A stretch of DNA of 41,132 nt from an uncultured Eubacteriales bacterium (lineage in GTDB: Bacteria > Bacillota_A > Clostridia > Christensenellales > Aristaeellaceae), in assembly GCA_944333375.1 (NCBI GenBank), contig CALVKX010000002.1:1-41132 (forward strand), written 5' to 3'. The stretch's first letter is position 1, and each line of letters starts with the position of its first letter. The notes under the pieces were generated by a model. That model was not told the DNA's origin. It made no database searches and worked only from the letters and a program-made list of their open reading frames with translations. Below are positions 33,404 through 40,899 of this stretch, piece after piece. The translations under genes were made by a program, and so were the position numbers.

Positions 33404-34612
33404 TCAGGCGTTTTTCAGCCCCGCTTTGCTCCCGGCCTTTCCGCCCAGGGAGATGTTGCTGAGGATGTCCGAGGAATAGGCATAGTTGCTGTCATCCTTA
33501 TCGCGCTGCGCCTCCATGGCGTAGCGGACCATCTCATCCACCAGCTTGCCGTAGGACATTCCGCCGGCTTCCCAGAGATAGAAGGCCAGGGAGCCGGGAA
33601 TGGTGTTGATTTCGGTGATATAGAGACCGCCGCTGGCCGCGTCGTACATGTAGTCGATGCGCACCACGCCCTTGCAGTCCATATCGTTGAAGATCTCCAC
33701 GGACAGGCTTCGGATTTTCTCCCGCAATTCCGGCTCGATGGGCGCGGGCAGCACGCGCTTGAGCGAGGCCATGCCCTTGGTCGAGTTGCCGGCCAGATAT
33801 TTGTCCATAAAGGTGAGCAGGTCTCCGCCGGAAATGGGCATCTCGATCTCGCTGGCCCGGGCCTGGCCGTTATAGCCCAGCACGGAGCAGTTGAGCTCCA
33901 GCGGGTCCTCCAGCCCCTTTTCCACAAGCACCTTGCGGTCGAACTCAAAGGCCAGCTTCAGCGACTCCTCCAGCGAAGAGCGGTCGCGCGCCTTGGTCAC
34001 CCCGATGGAGGAGCCCAGCGAGGCGGGCTTTACAAACACGGGATACGAAAGCTCCTTCTCGATTCGATCCATCACAGCCTTCGGGTCCTCGTCCCAGGCG
34101 CGGCGCAGAAACCAGCAGCTCGGCAGCACCGGGAAGCCGGCGCCGCGGAAGAACTGCTTCATATACACCTTATCCATCCCCATCGCGCTGGCGCCGACGC
34201 CGGAGGAGGCATAGGGGATGTTGCACAGCTCCAAGAGCCCTTGAATGGTGCCGTCCTCGCCATGCATGCCGTGAAACACCGGGATCACGCAGTCCAGGCG
34301 GGCGACGATCACCTCGCGGTCCCTGCCCAGCAGACCCTTGCCCCGCTCCAGGCGCGTCAGCGTCCCGGAGCCTGCGGTCACGTCCAGGTTGACGCGCACG
34401 ACGCCCTTTCGATTCTCGTCAAAGGGCGTATAGGCGGAGATGTCCAGCAGCGCGTCGCCCGTGTACCATTCTCCCTTTTTGCTGATATAGACGGGGATCA
34501 CATCGTACGTCTGGCGGTCTGCGGCGCGCATGAGCTGCACGGCGCTGATGATGGACACCTCATGCTCGCAGCTGCGGCTGCCGAACATCACGCCCAGTTG
34601 GATCTTGCTCAT
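33404..34612 (-). CDS. ddl: D-alanine--D-alanine ligase family protein with atypical omega loop
   Basis: 402 residues, ATP-grasp fold. EHEVS (16-20), GSSIGV and the Mg-binding EINTIPGS are typical of D-Ala-D-Ala ligases (D-Ala-D-Lac enzymes usually have EHDVS). The omega loop near 268-290 reads DKYLAGNSTKGMASLKRVLP. The tyrosine that normally precedes the Pro-Ala (as in KYLSDETQYFCPA of E. coli) is missing, with basic residues in its place. The C-terminus has an extra tail of about 30 residues (from about 370). The usual role is making the dipeptide that MurF adds to the peptidoglycan precursor. The substrate in the second position is uncertain. It follows the murF-type gene by 14 bases and precedes dxs by 18. 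Confidence 0.9.
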   Translation of the reverse strand: MSKIQLGVMFGSRSCEHEVSIISAVQLMRAADRQTYDVIPVYISKKGEWYTGDALLDISAYTPFDENRKGVVRVNLDVTAGSGTLTRLERGKGLLGRDREVIVARLDCVIPVFHGMHGEDGTIQGLLELCNIPYASSGVGASAMGMDKVYMKQFFRGAGFPVLPSCWFLRRAWDEDPKAVMDRIEKELSYPVFVKPASLGSSIGVTKARDRSSLEESLKLAFEFDRKVLVEKGLEDPLELNCSVLGYNGQARASEIEMPISGGDLLTFMDKYLAGNSTKGMASLKRVLPAPIEPELREKIRSLSVEIFNDMDCKGVVRIDYMYDAASGGLYITEINTIPGSLAFYLWEAGGMSYGKLVDEMVRYAMEAQRDKDDSNYAYSSDILSNISLGGKAGSKAGLKNA

Positions 34613-34626
34613 ATCGGTTCCTCCAG

Positions 34627-36246
34627 TCAGGCTTCCTGATAATGATCGGGAAGATCGTTTTCATAAAGCACCGTGTCCGTGGGCCGGACCAGGCTGTGAA
34701 GCAGGACGGTGGAAGCCTCCAGGCTGTCCACGCGGTGGATGTTTTCTTCCGGGAAGCCCGCTTCCTTCAGGCCCTCGAGAATGGGAACGGCCCGGTTTTT
34801 GCCCACGATGATGGCGATGTCTACGCAGGAGGCCATCTCGCGCCCGAATTCCCGGTTGTATTCCGCCTCCCGCTCCCCCAGCTCCACCATGCCGGGCGTG
34901 ATGATGATGCGGCGCGCGGGAAAGCCCTGAAGCACCTTCAGCGCGGCCTTCGCACCGACGGGGTTGGAGTTGAAGGCGTCGTTGATGATGGTGAAGCTGC
35001 CCGGATGCGTCAAAAGCTCCAGCCGGTGCTTCACGGGCGCGAGCTTTTCCACCCCGTGCGAAATCTGGCGTAGCGTCAGCCCCAGGTCGGCTGCCACGGC
35101 CGCAGCCAGCAAAATGTTGTGGATGCTGTGCTCGCCCAGCAGGCGGGTCTGACATTCGATGCTGCCAAGGCCGCGGATATGCAGCGTGAAATGGCTTCCC
35201 TCGGCTGAAACGCGCACATCGTCGCACCAGCAGTCGCAATCCTCCGGGTCGGTCCCGCAGAGGGTTTTGGGCTTACGGGTGCGCTCGTACATCTGCCGCA
35301 CATAGCTTGCGTCATCATAGAAATAGCTGTGGGAGCCCTCCGCGGGCAGGGCCTCGATCAGCTCATACTTCGTGGCGGCAACGCGCTCAATGGTTTTGAA
35401 GGTTTCCAGATGCTGCGGCCCCACGGAGGTGATGATGCCGATGGTGGGATGCACCAGCCGACACATCTCCCTGATATCGCCGACATGCCGCGCCCCCATT
35501 TCTCCCACGAAGATCTGATGGGAAGGCAGGAGCTTTTCCCGGATGGCGCGGGTGACGCCCATGGGGGTATTGAAGCTGGCGGGGGTAATCAGCGTCGGGT
35601 ACTTCTCGCTTAAAATCGTACCCAGGATGTGCTTGACGGAGGTTTTGCCATAGCTTCCCGTGATGCCGATGCGCACGAGCTTGGGATTGGAGAGGAGCTT
35701 TCGGCGTGCGTCACGGAAATAGCACTCACTGATGGCCTTCTCCAGCGGCCAGGCCAGGAGCCCCGCAAGCGCGACAATCAGCGGCAGCAAAAGCGGCCAC
35801 AGCGCGGGAAAGACCGCCCATGGCGCCTGCGCCGTCAGGGCGCTGATGAGCGTCATCACCAGAAAGAGCACGGCATAGAGGCGCTTTACGCGGCCGGTGA
35901 GCACGAACTTCTTCTTGGCGCGTTTGGGAGAAAAGACGCGGCCGATCAAAAGCCCGGCTCCGGCCGACAGCGGCAGGAGCAGGACAGCCGCGACTGTTGC
36001 GAGCCATCCCGGCGCTTCCCGCAGGGCGAGCAGGTCAAAGCAATAGAGCAGCACCAGCACGGCCACGCAGGAGCAAAGGCCGGGAAGGAGGCTGTGAACG
36101 CGGTTGCGCTTGAGGGAGCGGAAATAGCCCGGAAACTGGTAGCTTTCCAGCTGAAAAAAATGCAGAATACCGCGTGCGGAAAACAGGCAGCAGCATACCG
36201 GCGAAAGCAGCGTCAGCCAGCGAAGAAGCGGCGCACCCAGATTCAT
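34627..36246 (-). CDS. murF: MurF-type Mur ligase with N-terminal membrane domain
   Basis: 539 residues from ATG 36246, which overlaps the stop of the upstream hydrolase (ATGA) and has GGGGAGG upstream; the longer frame from 36300 runs inside that gene. About five hydrophobic segments (roughly 10-30, 55-75, 82-104, 122-140, 148-168) form an N-terminal membrane domain, absent from standard MurF (about 450 residues). The Mur ligase core follows: P-loop GSYGKTS at 197-203, VGEMGARHVGDI, SVGPQHLETF near 274-283 and NDAFNSNP near 422. MurF adds D-Ala-D-Ala to UDP-MurNAc-tripeptide. With ddl next to it, a peptidoglycan role is likely, but this could be a paralogue acting on a lipid-linked substrate. 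Confidence 0.88.
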   Translation of the reverse strand: MNLGAPLLRWLTLLSPVCCCLFSARGILHFFQLESYQFPGYFRSLKRNRVHSLLPGLCSCVAVLVLLYCFDLLALREAPGWLATVAAVLLLPLSAGAGLLIGRVFSPKRAKKKFVLTGRVKRLYAVLFLVMTLISALTAQAPWAVFPALWPLLLPLIVALAGLLAWPLEKAISECYFRDARRKLLSNPKLVRIGITGSYGKTSVKHILGTILSEKYPTLITPASFNTPMGVTRAIREKLLPSHQIFVGEMGARHVGDIREMCRLVHPTIGIITSVGPQHLETFKTIERVAATKYELIEALPAEGSHSYFYDDASYVRQMYERTRKPKTLCGTDPEDCDCWCDDVRVSAEGSHFTLHIRGLGSIECQTRLLGEHSIHNILLAAAVAADLGLTLRQISHGVEKLAPVKHRLELLTHPGSFTIINDAFNSNPVGAKAALKVLQGFPARRIIITPGMVELGEREAEYNREFGREMASCVDIAIIVGKNRAVPILEGLKEAGFPEENIHRVDSLEASTVLLHSLVRPTDTVLYENDLPDHYQEA

Positions 36247-37040
36247 GCCGTCTGACCTCCCCAAAAGAATTGCTTGGCAATCGTCAAAAAGCGTTGCCAT
36301 TCCTCGATGAAGGCAAAGTGCGTCCTGCCCTCAAACACCACCAATCCCGCGTCGGGGATGGCTTTTTCCATCTGCTCGCCCATCCACAGGGGCGTTTCCG
36401 TGTCCTCGCTCCCCCACACCAGGAGCGTGGGCGCCTGGATGTCCTTGAGGAAGGGATAGAGGTCCTGGGAAACGACCTTGGAGAAGGTCTGGCGCATGTT
36501 CTCGTTCAGACGGATATAATCGGCGGAGCCATAGCGTTTGCGAAGCGCCTCCTGCCATCTTCCCACGATGGCGGAAAGCGGGGAAAAGCGCTTGAGAGCA
36601 TTGAAAAAGGCGTTGATGCGTTTGAAACGGGCTTGGCGCTTCTTCTGGGTGTCCGTCAGGGGCTTGCGGATTCCGGCGCCCCCCGTAATAACCATCTGCT
36701 CCACAAGCTCCGGCCGGTGTGAGGCCAGATAGACGGCGACACGGCCGCCGAAGGAGTGCGCCACGATGCGCACCTTTGGAATGGAGAGCGATTCCAGCAG
36801 GCCGGCGATCTGCCCGGCATATTCCGGCACACCCCAGGGCTGAGGCGGATCGCCGCTTTGTCCATGGCCGGGAAAATCGACAGTAAGCACATCCGCGCGT
36901 TCGTTCAGCCCCCGCTCAATAAAGGAGAAGATGGAGCCGTCACATCCCCAGCCGTGCAGGAGCAAAATCGTAGGGCCGTCCGACTTTTCCACCTGTGAAC
37001 GGCGGTAAAAGATGCGGCAGCCCTGAATCGTCGCGTCCAA
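36243..37040 (-). CDS. Alpha/beta-fold hydrolase
   Basis: 265 residues with an apparent TTG start (37040) preceded by GGAAGGGTGG seven bases upstream; no ATG is available nearby. The catalytic triad is visible: S96 in AHSFGG, D213 in GSEDTETP and H241 in GRTHFAF. LLLHGWGCDGS holds the oxyanion-hole region. It has no signal peptide, so it is cytoplasmic. The substrate is unknown (esterase, lactonase or amidase are all possible). Its stop overlaps the start of the murF-type gene, linking it to the wall-precursor genes. Confidence 0.88.
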   Translation of the reverse strand: MDATIQGCRIFYRRSQVEKSDGPTILLLHGWGCDGSIFSFIERGLNERADVLTVDFPGHGQSGDPPQPWGVPEYAGQIAGLLESLSIPKVRIVAHSFGGRVAVYLASHRPELVEQMVITGGAGIRKPLTDTQKKRQARFKRINAFFNALKRFSPLSAIVGRWQEALRKRYGSADYIRLNENMRQTFSKVVSQDLYPFLKDIQAPTLLVWGSEDTETPLWMGEQMEKAIPDAGLVVFEGRTHFAFIEEWQRFLTIAKQFFWGGQTA

Positions 37041-37072
37041 AGAGGCACCACCCTTCCAGAACTTTCCCCTGT

Positions 37073-37101
37073 ATTTTACCCTATCTTATGCAAAAAGAAA
37101 A
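37073..37101 (-). promoter_or_regulatory. Weak promoter candidate for the hydrolase-murF-ddl-dxs-tlyA operon
   Basis: On the minus strand TTTTCT (37096-37101, 3 of 6) is followed by a 17-base spacer and TAAAAT (37073-37078, 5 of 6). It fills the 65-base gap between the GNAT and hydrolase genes. The start would be near 37066. Confidence 0.4.
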
Positions 37102-37105
37102 GCCG

Positions 37106-37615
37106 TTACCGCATTTTATCGTTTGCAGGTGTCCCGGGAGCGTATACATAGCGGCGTTTTCGGGCGCTGATGGAAAATTCCTGGCGGCACCACAGGGGCA
37201 CGTCCACCGTGCTCTCCAGCGTGCAGCCGAGCCGCTCGCAGGTTCGTATGCTGGGGAGGTTGTCCTCGTCGGTGGTGATGACGAAGGTGCGCATCCCCAT
37301 CTGCGCAAACACGGGCAAGCAAAGCCTGCAGGCATGCAGGGCCGCATGCCTGCCGCGAAAGGGCGGATCGATATGATAACCGATATGGCCCAAGTAGAAA
37401 AGGCTTTCGTCCTCCCCCACCCTCAGCGCGATCTCGCCCGCCGTCCCCGGAAAGGGGCAGTTCATCAGAATGTCAAAAATCAGGGATTTTGCGCCTCCAA
37501 GCTGCGCGACGTGTCCGCTGTACTCCCTGGGCCGCAGGGCGACCAGCCCGTCTTCCAGCAGCGTTTGCCCGCGCCGCCCGGCGCGGATAAAGGTGCGTTC
37601 AAACTCCGTCTTCAT
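37106..37615 (-). CDS. GNAT-family N-acetyltransferase
   Basis: 169 residues. The acetyl-CoA-binding region is LGHIGYHIDPPFRGRHAALHA (about 74-95), with the R/Q-x-x-G/A pattern as RGRHA. The segment that follows (GMRTFVITTDEDNLPSIRTCERLGC) is the C-terminal beta-alpha unit seen in RimJ/RimL-like GNATs. The substrate cannot be predicted. Its ATG overlaps the stop of the PfkB kinase gene (ATGA), so the two are translated together. Confidence 0.85.
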   Translation of the reverse strand: MKTEFERTFIRAGRRGQTLLEDGLVALRPREYSGHVAQLGGAKSLIFDILMNCPFPGTAGEIALRVGEDESLFYLGHIGYHIDPPFRGRHAALHACRLCLPVFAQMGMRTFVITTDEDNLPSIRTCERLGCTLESTVDVPLWCRQEFSISARKRRYVYAPGTPANDKMR

Positions 37616-38535
37616 ACTTCCTGCACGGTCACTTTGGGCAAGAGCGCCTCAAAGTCCGGCTTTCGCAGAAGCTGCGTCCCGTCGGTCATGACGCTGGCGG
37701 CTCCGGCCGCCACGCCGTAGCGGAAGGCGTCCGCCATGCGCTCGCCACGCTCCAGGCCAGTCAGGACGCCGCCGATCATCGCATCGCCCGCGCCCACGGT
37801 GGAGCGAGCCTCCACCATCAGGGCAGGGGCGAAAAACGTCTCCGTCCGGCTTGCGAACATGGCACCATATTTGCCCATGGAGATGATGACGTTTTGGGCG
37901 CCATAGTCGATCAAAAACAGCGCCGCATCCCTCAGCCCCCGAAGCGTGCGAAGCTCCTTTTTCATGATCGCCTCGATTTCGGGCAGGTTGGGTTTGATGA
38001 GGAACGGCTTTTCCTTGATTCCATGCAACAGGGGCGTTCCGGCGGAATCAAGCACGCAGCGCGTCCCGCCAAGCGCCTTGAGACAGCGCTGATAGGTGTC
38101 CTCGGCGCACCCTTCCGGGAGGCGCCCGCTGAGCACCACATAGCTGCTTCCCTCGGCCTTTTCCCTCAAGAGCGTCAGGAACGACGAAAGCTCCTGCTCC
38201 TCCATGCGGATGCCCGGCTCGTTGAATTCCGTAATCACGCGGCTGCTCTCATCGACGAGCTTGAGGTTCGTGCGCACCTCGCCGGGCATGGGAAGATAGG
38301 CGAAGGGCACGTCCTCTCGAGCGATCATTTTGAGAAAGGATTCCCTGCCGCGCTCGCCCAGACAGCCCACGCAGCCGACCGGCACGCCCAGGCGCCTGAG
38401 GACGACCGCCACGTTGACGCCCTTCCCGCCCACGTCCACGCGCACGTCGCGCAGGCGGTTGACCTCGCCTGCGACAAGCTTCTCGACCGAAGCCGTCTTG
38501 TCAAAGGAAGGATTCATGCATACGGTGGTAATCAC
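37612..38535 (-). CDS. PfkB-family sugar kinase, 1-phosphofructokinase type
   Basis: 307 residues from a GTG start at 38535 with AAGGAGG about ten bases upstream; the longer frame from 38592 lacks a site. The opening VITTVCMNPSFDKT and VDVGGKGVNVAVVLRRLG match the FruK/LacC subgroup. The anion-hole and catalytic motif TVGAGDAMIGG lies near 245-255. The likely reaction is phosphorylation of fructose-1-phosphate or tagatose-6-phosphate. No PTS transporter or DeoR-type regulator is next to it, so the sugar is uncertain. It lies downstream of the EF-G-like gene and is coupled to the GNAT gene. Confidence 0.87.
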   Translation of the reverse strand: MITTVCMNPSFDKTASVEKLVAGEVNRLRDVRVDVGGKGVNVAVVLRRLGVPVGCVGCLGERGRESFLKMIAREDVPFAYLPMPGEVRTNLKLVDESSRVITEFNEPGIRMEEQELSSFLTLLREKAEGSSYVVLSGRLPEGCAEDTYQRCLKALGGTRCVLDSAGTPLLHGIKEKPFLIKPNLPEIEAIMKKELRTLRGLRDAALFLIDYGAQNVIISMGKYGAMFASRTETFFAPALMVEARSTVGAGDAMIGGVLTGLERGERMADAFRYGVAAGAASVMTDGTQLLRKPDFEALLPKVTVQEV

Positions 38536-38569
38536 GGACCCGCTTCCTCCTTTTTCTCTGGGCGCACAA

Positions 38570-38600
38570 GGGGACCGATGCGAAACGCGCACCGGTCCCT
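38570..38600 (-). terminator. Hairpin between the EF-G-like gene and the kinase gene
   Basis: GGGACCG and CGGTCCC (38571-38577, 38593-38599) pair, with an inner TGCG/CGCA stem. On the minus strand there is no good T-run afterwards (CCTTGTG), so termination is uncertain; it could also act as a processing or stability element. Confidence 0.45.
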
Positions 38601-38622
38601 CCGTTGATAACCAAAGACGGGA

Positions 38623-40707
38623 TTATTCCTCCTCGTCCTCATCCAGCTTCGCGTTCTCGATGATCTTCTGAGCCACGTTGGCGGGAACCTCCTCGTAGCG
38701 CTCAAAGGTCATCGTAAACCAGCCGCGGGCCTGGGTCATGGAGCGCAGGTCGGTCGCATACTTGAACATCTCAGCCTGGGGCGCCTCGGCCACGAGCTGC
38801 TGCATGCCGTCCACCTGGTTCATGCCCATGATGCGGCCGCGCCGCTTGTTCATATCGCCCATCACGTCGCCCATGTACTCGTCGGGCACATAGACCTCCA
38901 CATGCATGATGGGCTCGAGAAGCACGGGCGCCGCATCCGCGCAGCCCTTCTTGTAGGCGATGCGCGCCGCAGTTTTGAAGGCCATTTCAGAGGAATCCAC
39001 CGGGTGGTAGCTGCCGTCATAGAGCTTGGCATGCAGGCCAACCATCGGATAGCCGGCCAGGACGCCCTTGCGGATGTTCTCGCGCAGGCCCTTTTCCACC
39101 GAGGGGATAAAGTTGCGCGGCACCACGCCGCCGACCACGGCATCCTCGAACTCAAAGTCGATCCCGGTATCGCCGATGGGAGAAAACTCAATCCACACGT
39201 CGCCGAACTGGCCATGGCCGCCGGACTGCTTCTTGTGGCGTCCCTGCACCTTAACCGACTTTTTGATGGTTTCGCGATAGGGAATCCGGGGATCCTGCAG
39301 GGTGGCATTGGCGCCAAACTTGCTGGCCAGCTTGTTGCGGATCACGTCCAGGTGCAATTCGCCCTGACCGGAGAGCAGCGTTTCGGTGGTCTCCACGTTC
39401 TTTTCCAGTTTGATGGACGGGTCTTCCTCCATCAGGCGGGCCAGACCGCCGAAGACCTTGTCCTCCTCGCCCTGTTTGGCGGCAAAGACCGCCTTGCTGA
39501 TGCAGGGAGCCGGGTATTCGATGGGCGGGTATTTAATGGGGTTGGCGGGATCGCAGAGCGTATCGCCGGTATTGGTGTACTGGAGCTTGGAGAAGGCGCC
39601 CATATCGCCGGCGTTGAGCAGCTGGGTGGAGATCTGCTTCTTGCCGCGCAGCACATAGATGCCGGTGACTTTCTCGGCCTTGTCGCAGCTTGCGTTGTAG
39701 ATGTTGCCATTGCCGGTGGCCGTTCCGCTCATGACCTTAAAGAGGCTGAGCTTGCCCACAAAGGGGTCGGCGATGGTCTTGTAGACCAGCGCGCTGAAGG
39801 GCTCGTCGCTGTTGCAGGCCCGCTCGATTTCCTCGCCCGTCTTGGGATTGACGCCCTTGTAGACCGCGCGCTTGGGCGAGGGCAGGAAATCCGCCATCAC
39901 GTCCAAAAGCTTGGCAACGCCAACGCCGGTGAGCGCGGAGCAGGGCACCACGGGGCAGATCTGGCCGGAGAACATGCCCAGCTTGAAGCCTTCCAAAAGC
40001 TCCTCGTGGGAGAGCTCTCCCTCCTCAAGGTACTTCATGGTCAACTCGTCATCCGCCATCGCGGCCGCCTCGGTGATCTCCTCCATGGCCACGGAAATAT
40101 CGTCGGCCATCTCGGCAGGGACGGGAATCTCCTTGGGCTTGCCCTTGTTGACGCGCTCATACGCCTTGTTTTCCAGGACGTTGACAACGCCGCGGTAGCT
40201 GGGGCCGTCGCCGATGGGCAAAAGGATAGGAACGACGCTGTTGCCGAAGCGCTCGCGCAGCTGCGACTGCACCTTCATAAAATTGGCATGGTCGCGGTCC
40301 ATCTGATTGACGATAAACATCTTGCCGACGTTGTTCTTCGTGGCATAGTCCCACGCCTTTTCGGTGCCGACCGCAATGCCGCTGACAGCGCTGACCAGAA
40401 TCGCGGCGGTCTCCACCACGCGCAGGGGCCCCATCATCTCGCCAACGAAATCAAAATACCCGGGAACATCAATAACGTTGAGCATTTTCTGGTTCCAGTC
40501 GATCGGCGCAATGGCCGCGCTGATGGAGATTTTTCTCTTGATCTCCTCCGCATCAAAGTCGGTGACGGTGTTGCCGTCTTCGACGCGACCCTGGCGGTCG
40601 ATCGCTCCGGCAGCGAACAGCAGTGCCTCCATCAGCGTCGTTTTGCCTTCGCTGCCATGCCCCATGAGGGCGATGTTACGGATGTCCTTGGTTTGATAGC
40701 TTGCCAT
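38623..40707 (-). CDS. Elongation factor G-like GTPase (EF-G2 type)
   Basis: 694 residues with the full five-domain EF-G layout. G1 is GHGSEGKT (16-23) instead of GHIDAGKT. G3 is DVPGYFDF (80-87), so the histidine of the canonical DTPGH is Tyr84. G4 is NQMD (134-137) rather than NKMD. Domain IV carries GRHKKQSGGHGQFGDV, and domain V includes PIMHVEVYVPDEYMGDVMGD. These changes place it with the EF-G-like paralogues of Clostridia and Actinobacteria rather than the main translocase, which is expected elsewhere (next to rpsL/rpsG). The function of these paralogues is not settled. AAGGGGGA precedes the ATG. The C-terminus is acidic (DEDEEE). Confidence 0.92.
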   Translation of the reverse strand: MASYQTKDIRNIALMGHGSEGKTTLMEALLFAAGAIDRQGRVEDGNTVTDFDAEEIKRKISISAAIAPIDWNQKMLNVIDVPGYFDFVGEMMGPLRVVETAAILVSAVSGIAVGTEKAWDYATKNNVGKMFIVNQMDRDHANFMKVQSQLRERFGNSVVPILLPIGDGPSYRGVVNVLENKAYERVNKGKPKEIPVPAEMADDISVAMEEITEAAAMADDELTMKYLEEGELSHEELLEGFKLGMFSGQICPVVPCSALTGVGVAKLLDVMADFLPSPKRAVYKGVNPKTGEEIERACNSDEPFSALVYKTIADPFVGKLSLFKVMSGTATGNGNIYNASCDKAEKVTGIYVLRGKKQISTQLLNAGDMGAFSKLQYTNTGDTLCDPANPIKYPPIEYPAPCISKAVFAAKQGEEDKVFGGLARLMEEDPSIKLEKNVETTETLLSGQGELHLDVIRNKLASKFGANATLQDPRIPYRETIKKSVKVQGRHKKQSGGHGQFGDVWIEFSPIGDTGIDFEFEDAVVGGVVPRNFIPSVEKGLRENIRKGVLAGYPMVGLHAKLYDGSYHPVDSSEMAFKTAARIAYKKGCADAAPVLLEPIMHVEVYVPDEYMGDVMGDMNKRRGRIMGMNQVDGMQQLVAEAPQAEMFKYATDLRSMTQARGWFTMTFERYEEVPANVAQKIIENAKLDEDEEE

Positions 40708-40721
40708 TATGGATCCCCCTT

Positions 40722-40777
40722 GTTCTATATTGTTTTTCGCATCCCTGCGCGGCGCGCCGCGGGCTTTTTGATAGAAC
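40722..40777 (-). promoter_or_regulatory. Structured 5' leader of the EF-G-like gene
   Basis: GTTCTAT (40722-40728) and ATAGAAC (40771-40777) form a seven-base inverted repeat enclosing a very GC-rich self-complementary core (GCGGCGCGCCGC at 40749-40760). With the promoter at 40841, the leader is about 127 bases long. It ends just before the ribosome binding site, so it may influence translation. I do not recognise a known riboswitch. Confidence 0.4.
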
Positions 40778-40840
40778 GGGTCTCGGTGATCTATTCAAAA
40801 AATGCGCCGGATGCATATGAACCGTCCTCAAACGTAGATG

Positions 40841-40849
40841 ATTATAGCA
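40841..40849 (-). promoter_or_regulatory. Extended -10 promoter of the EF-G-like gene
   Basis: On the minus strand this reads TGCTATAAT, a perfect extended -10. The -35 at 17 bases is TTTTCT (weak). The start is expected near 40834. Confidence 0.65.
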
Positions 40850-40899
40850 GAAATCGGACAAAAAGAAAAGCGCAAACAGAGAAAATGGCCTTTTTACCC

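Noticed and set aside
36247..36300. Upstream start for the MurF-type protein at 36300
   Set aside because: It lies within the hydrolase gene; the ATG at 36246 has GGGGAGG and the usual ATGA overlap.
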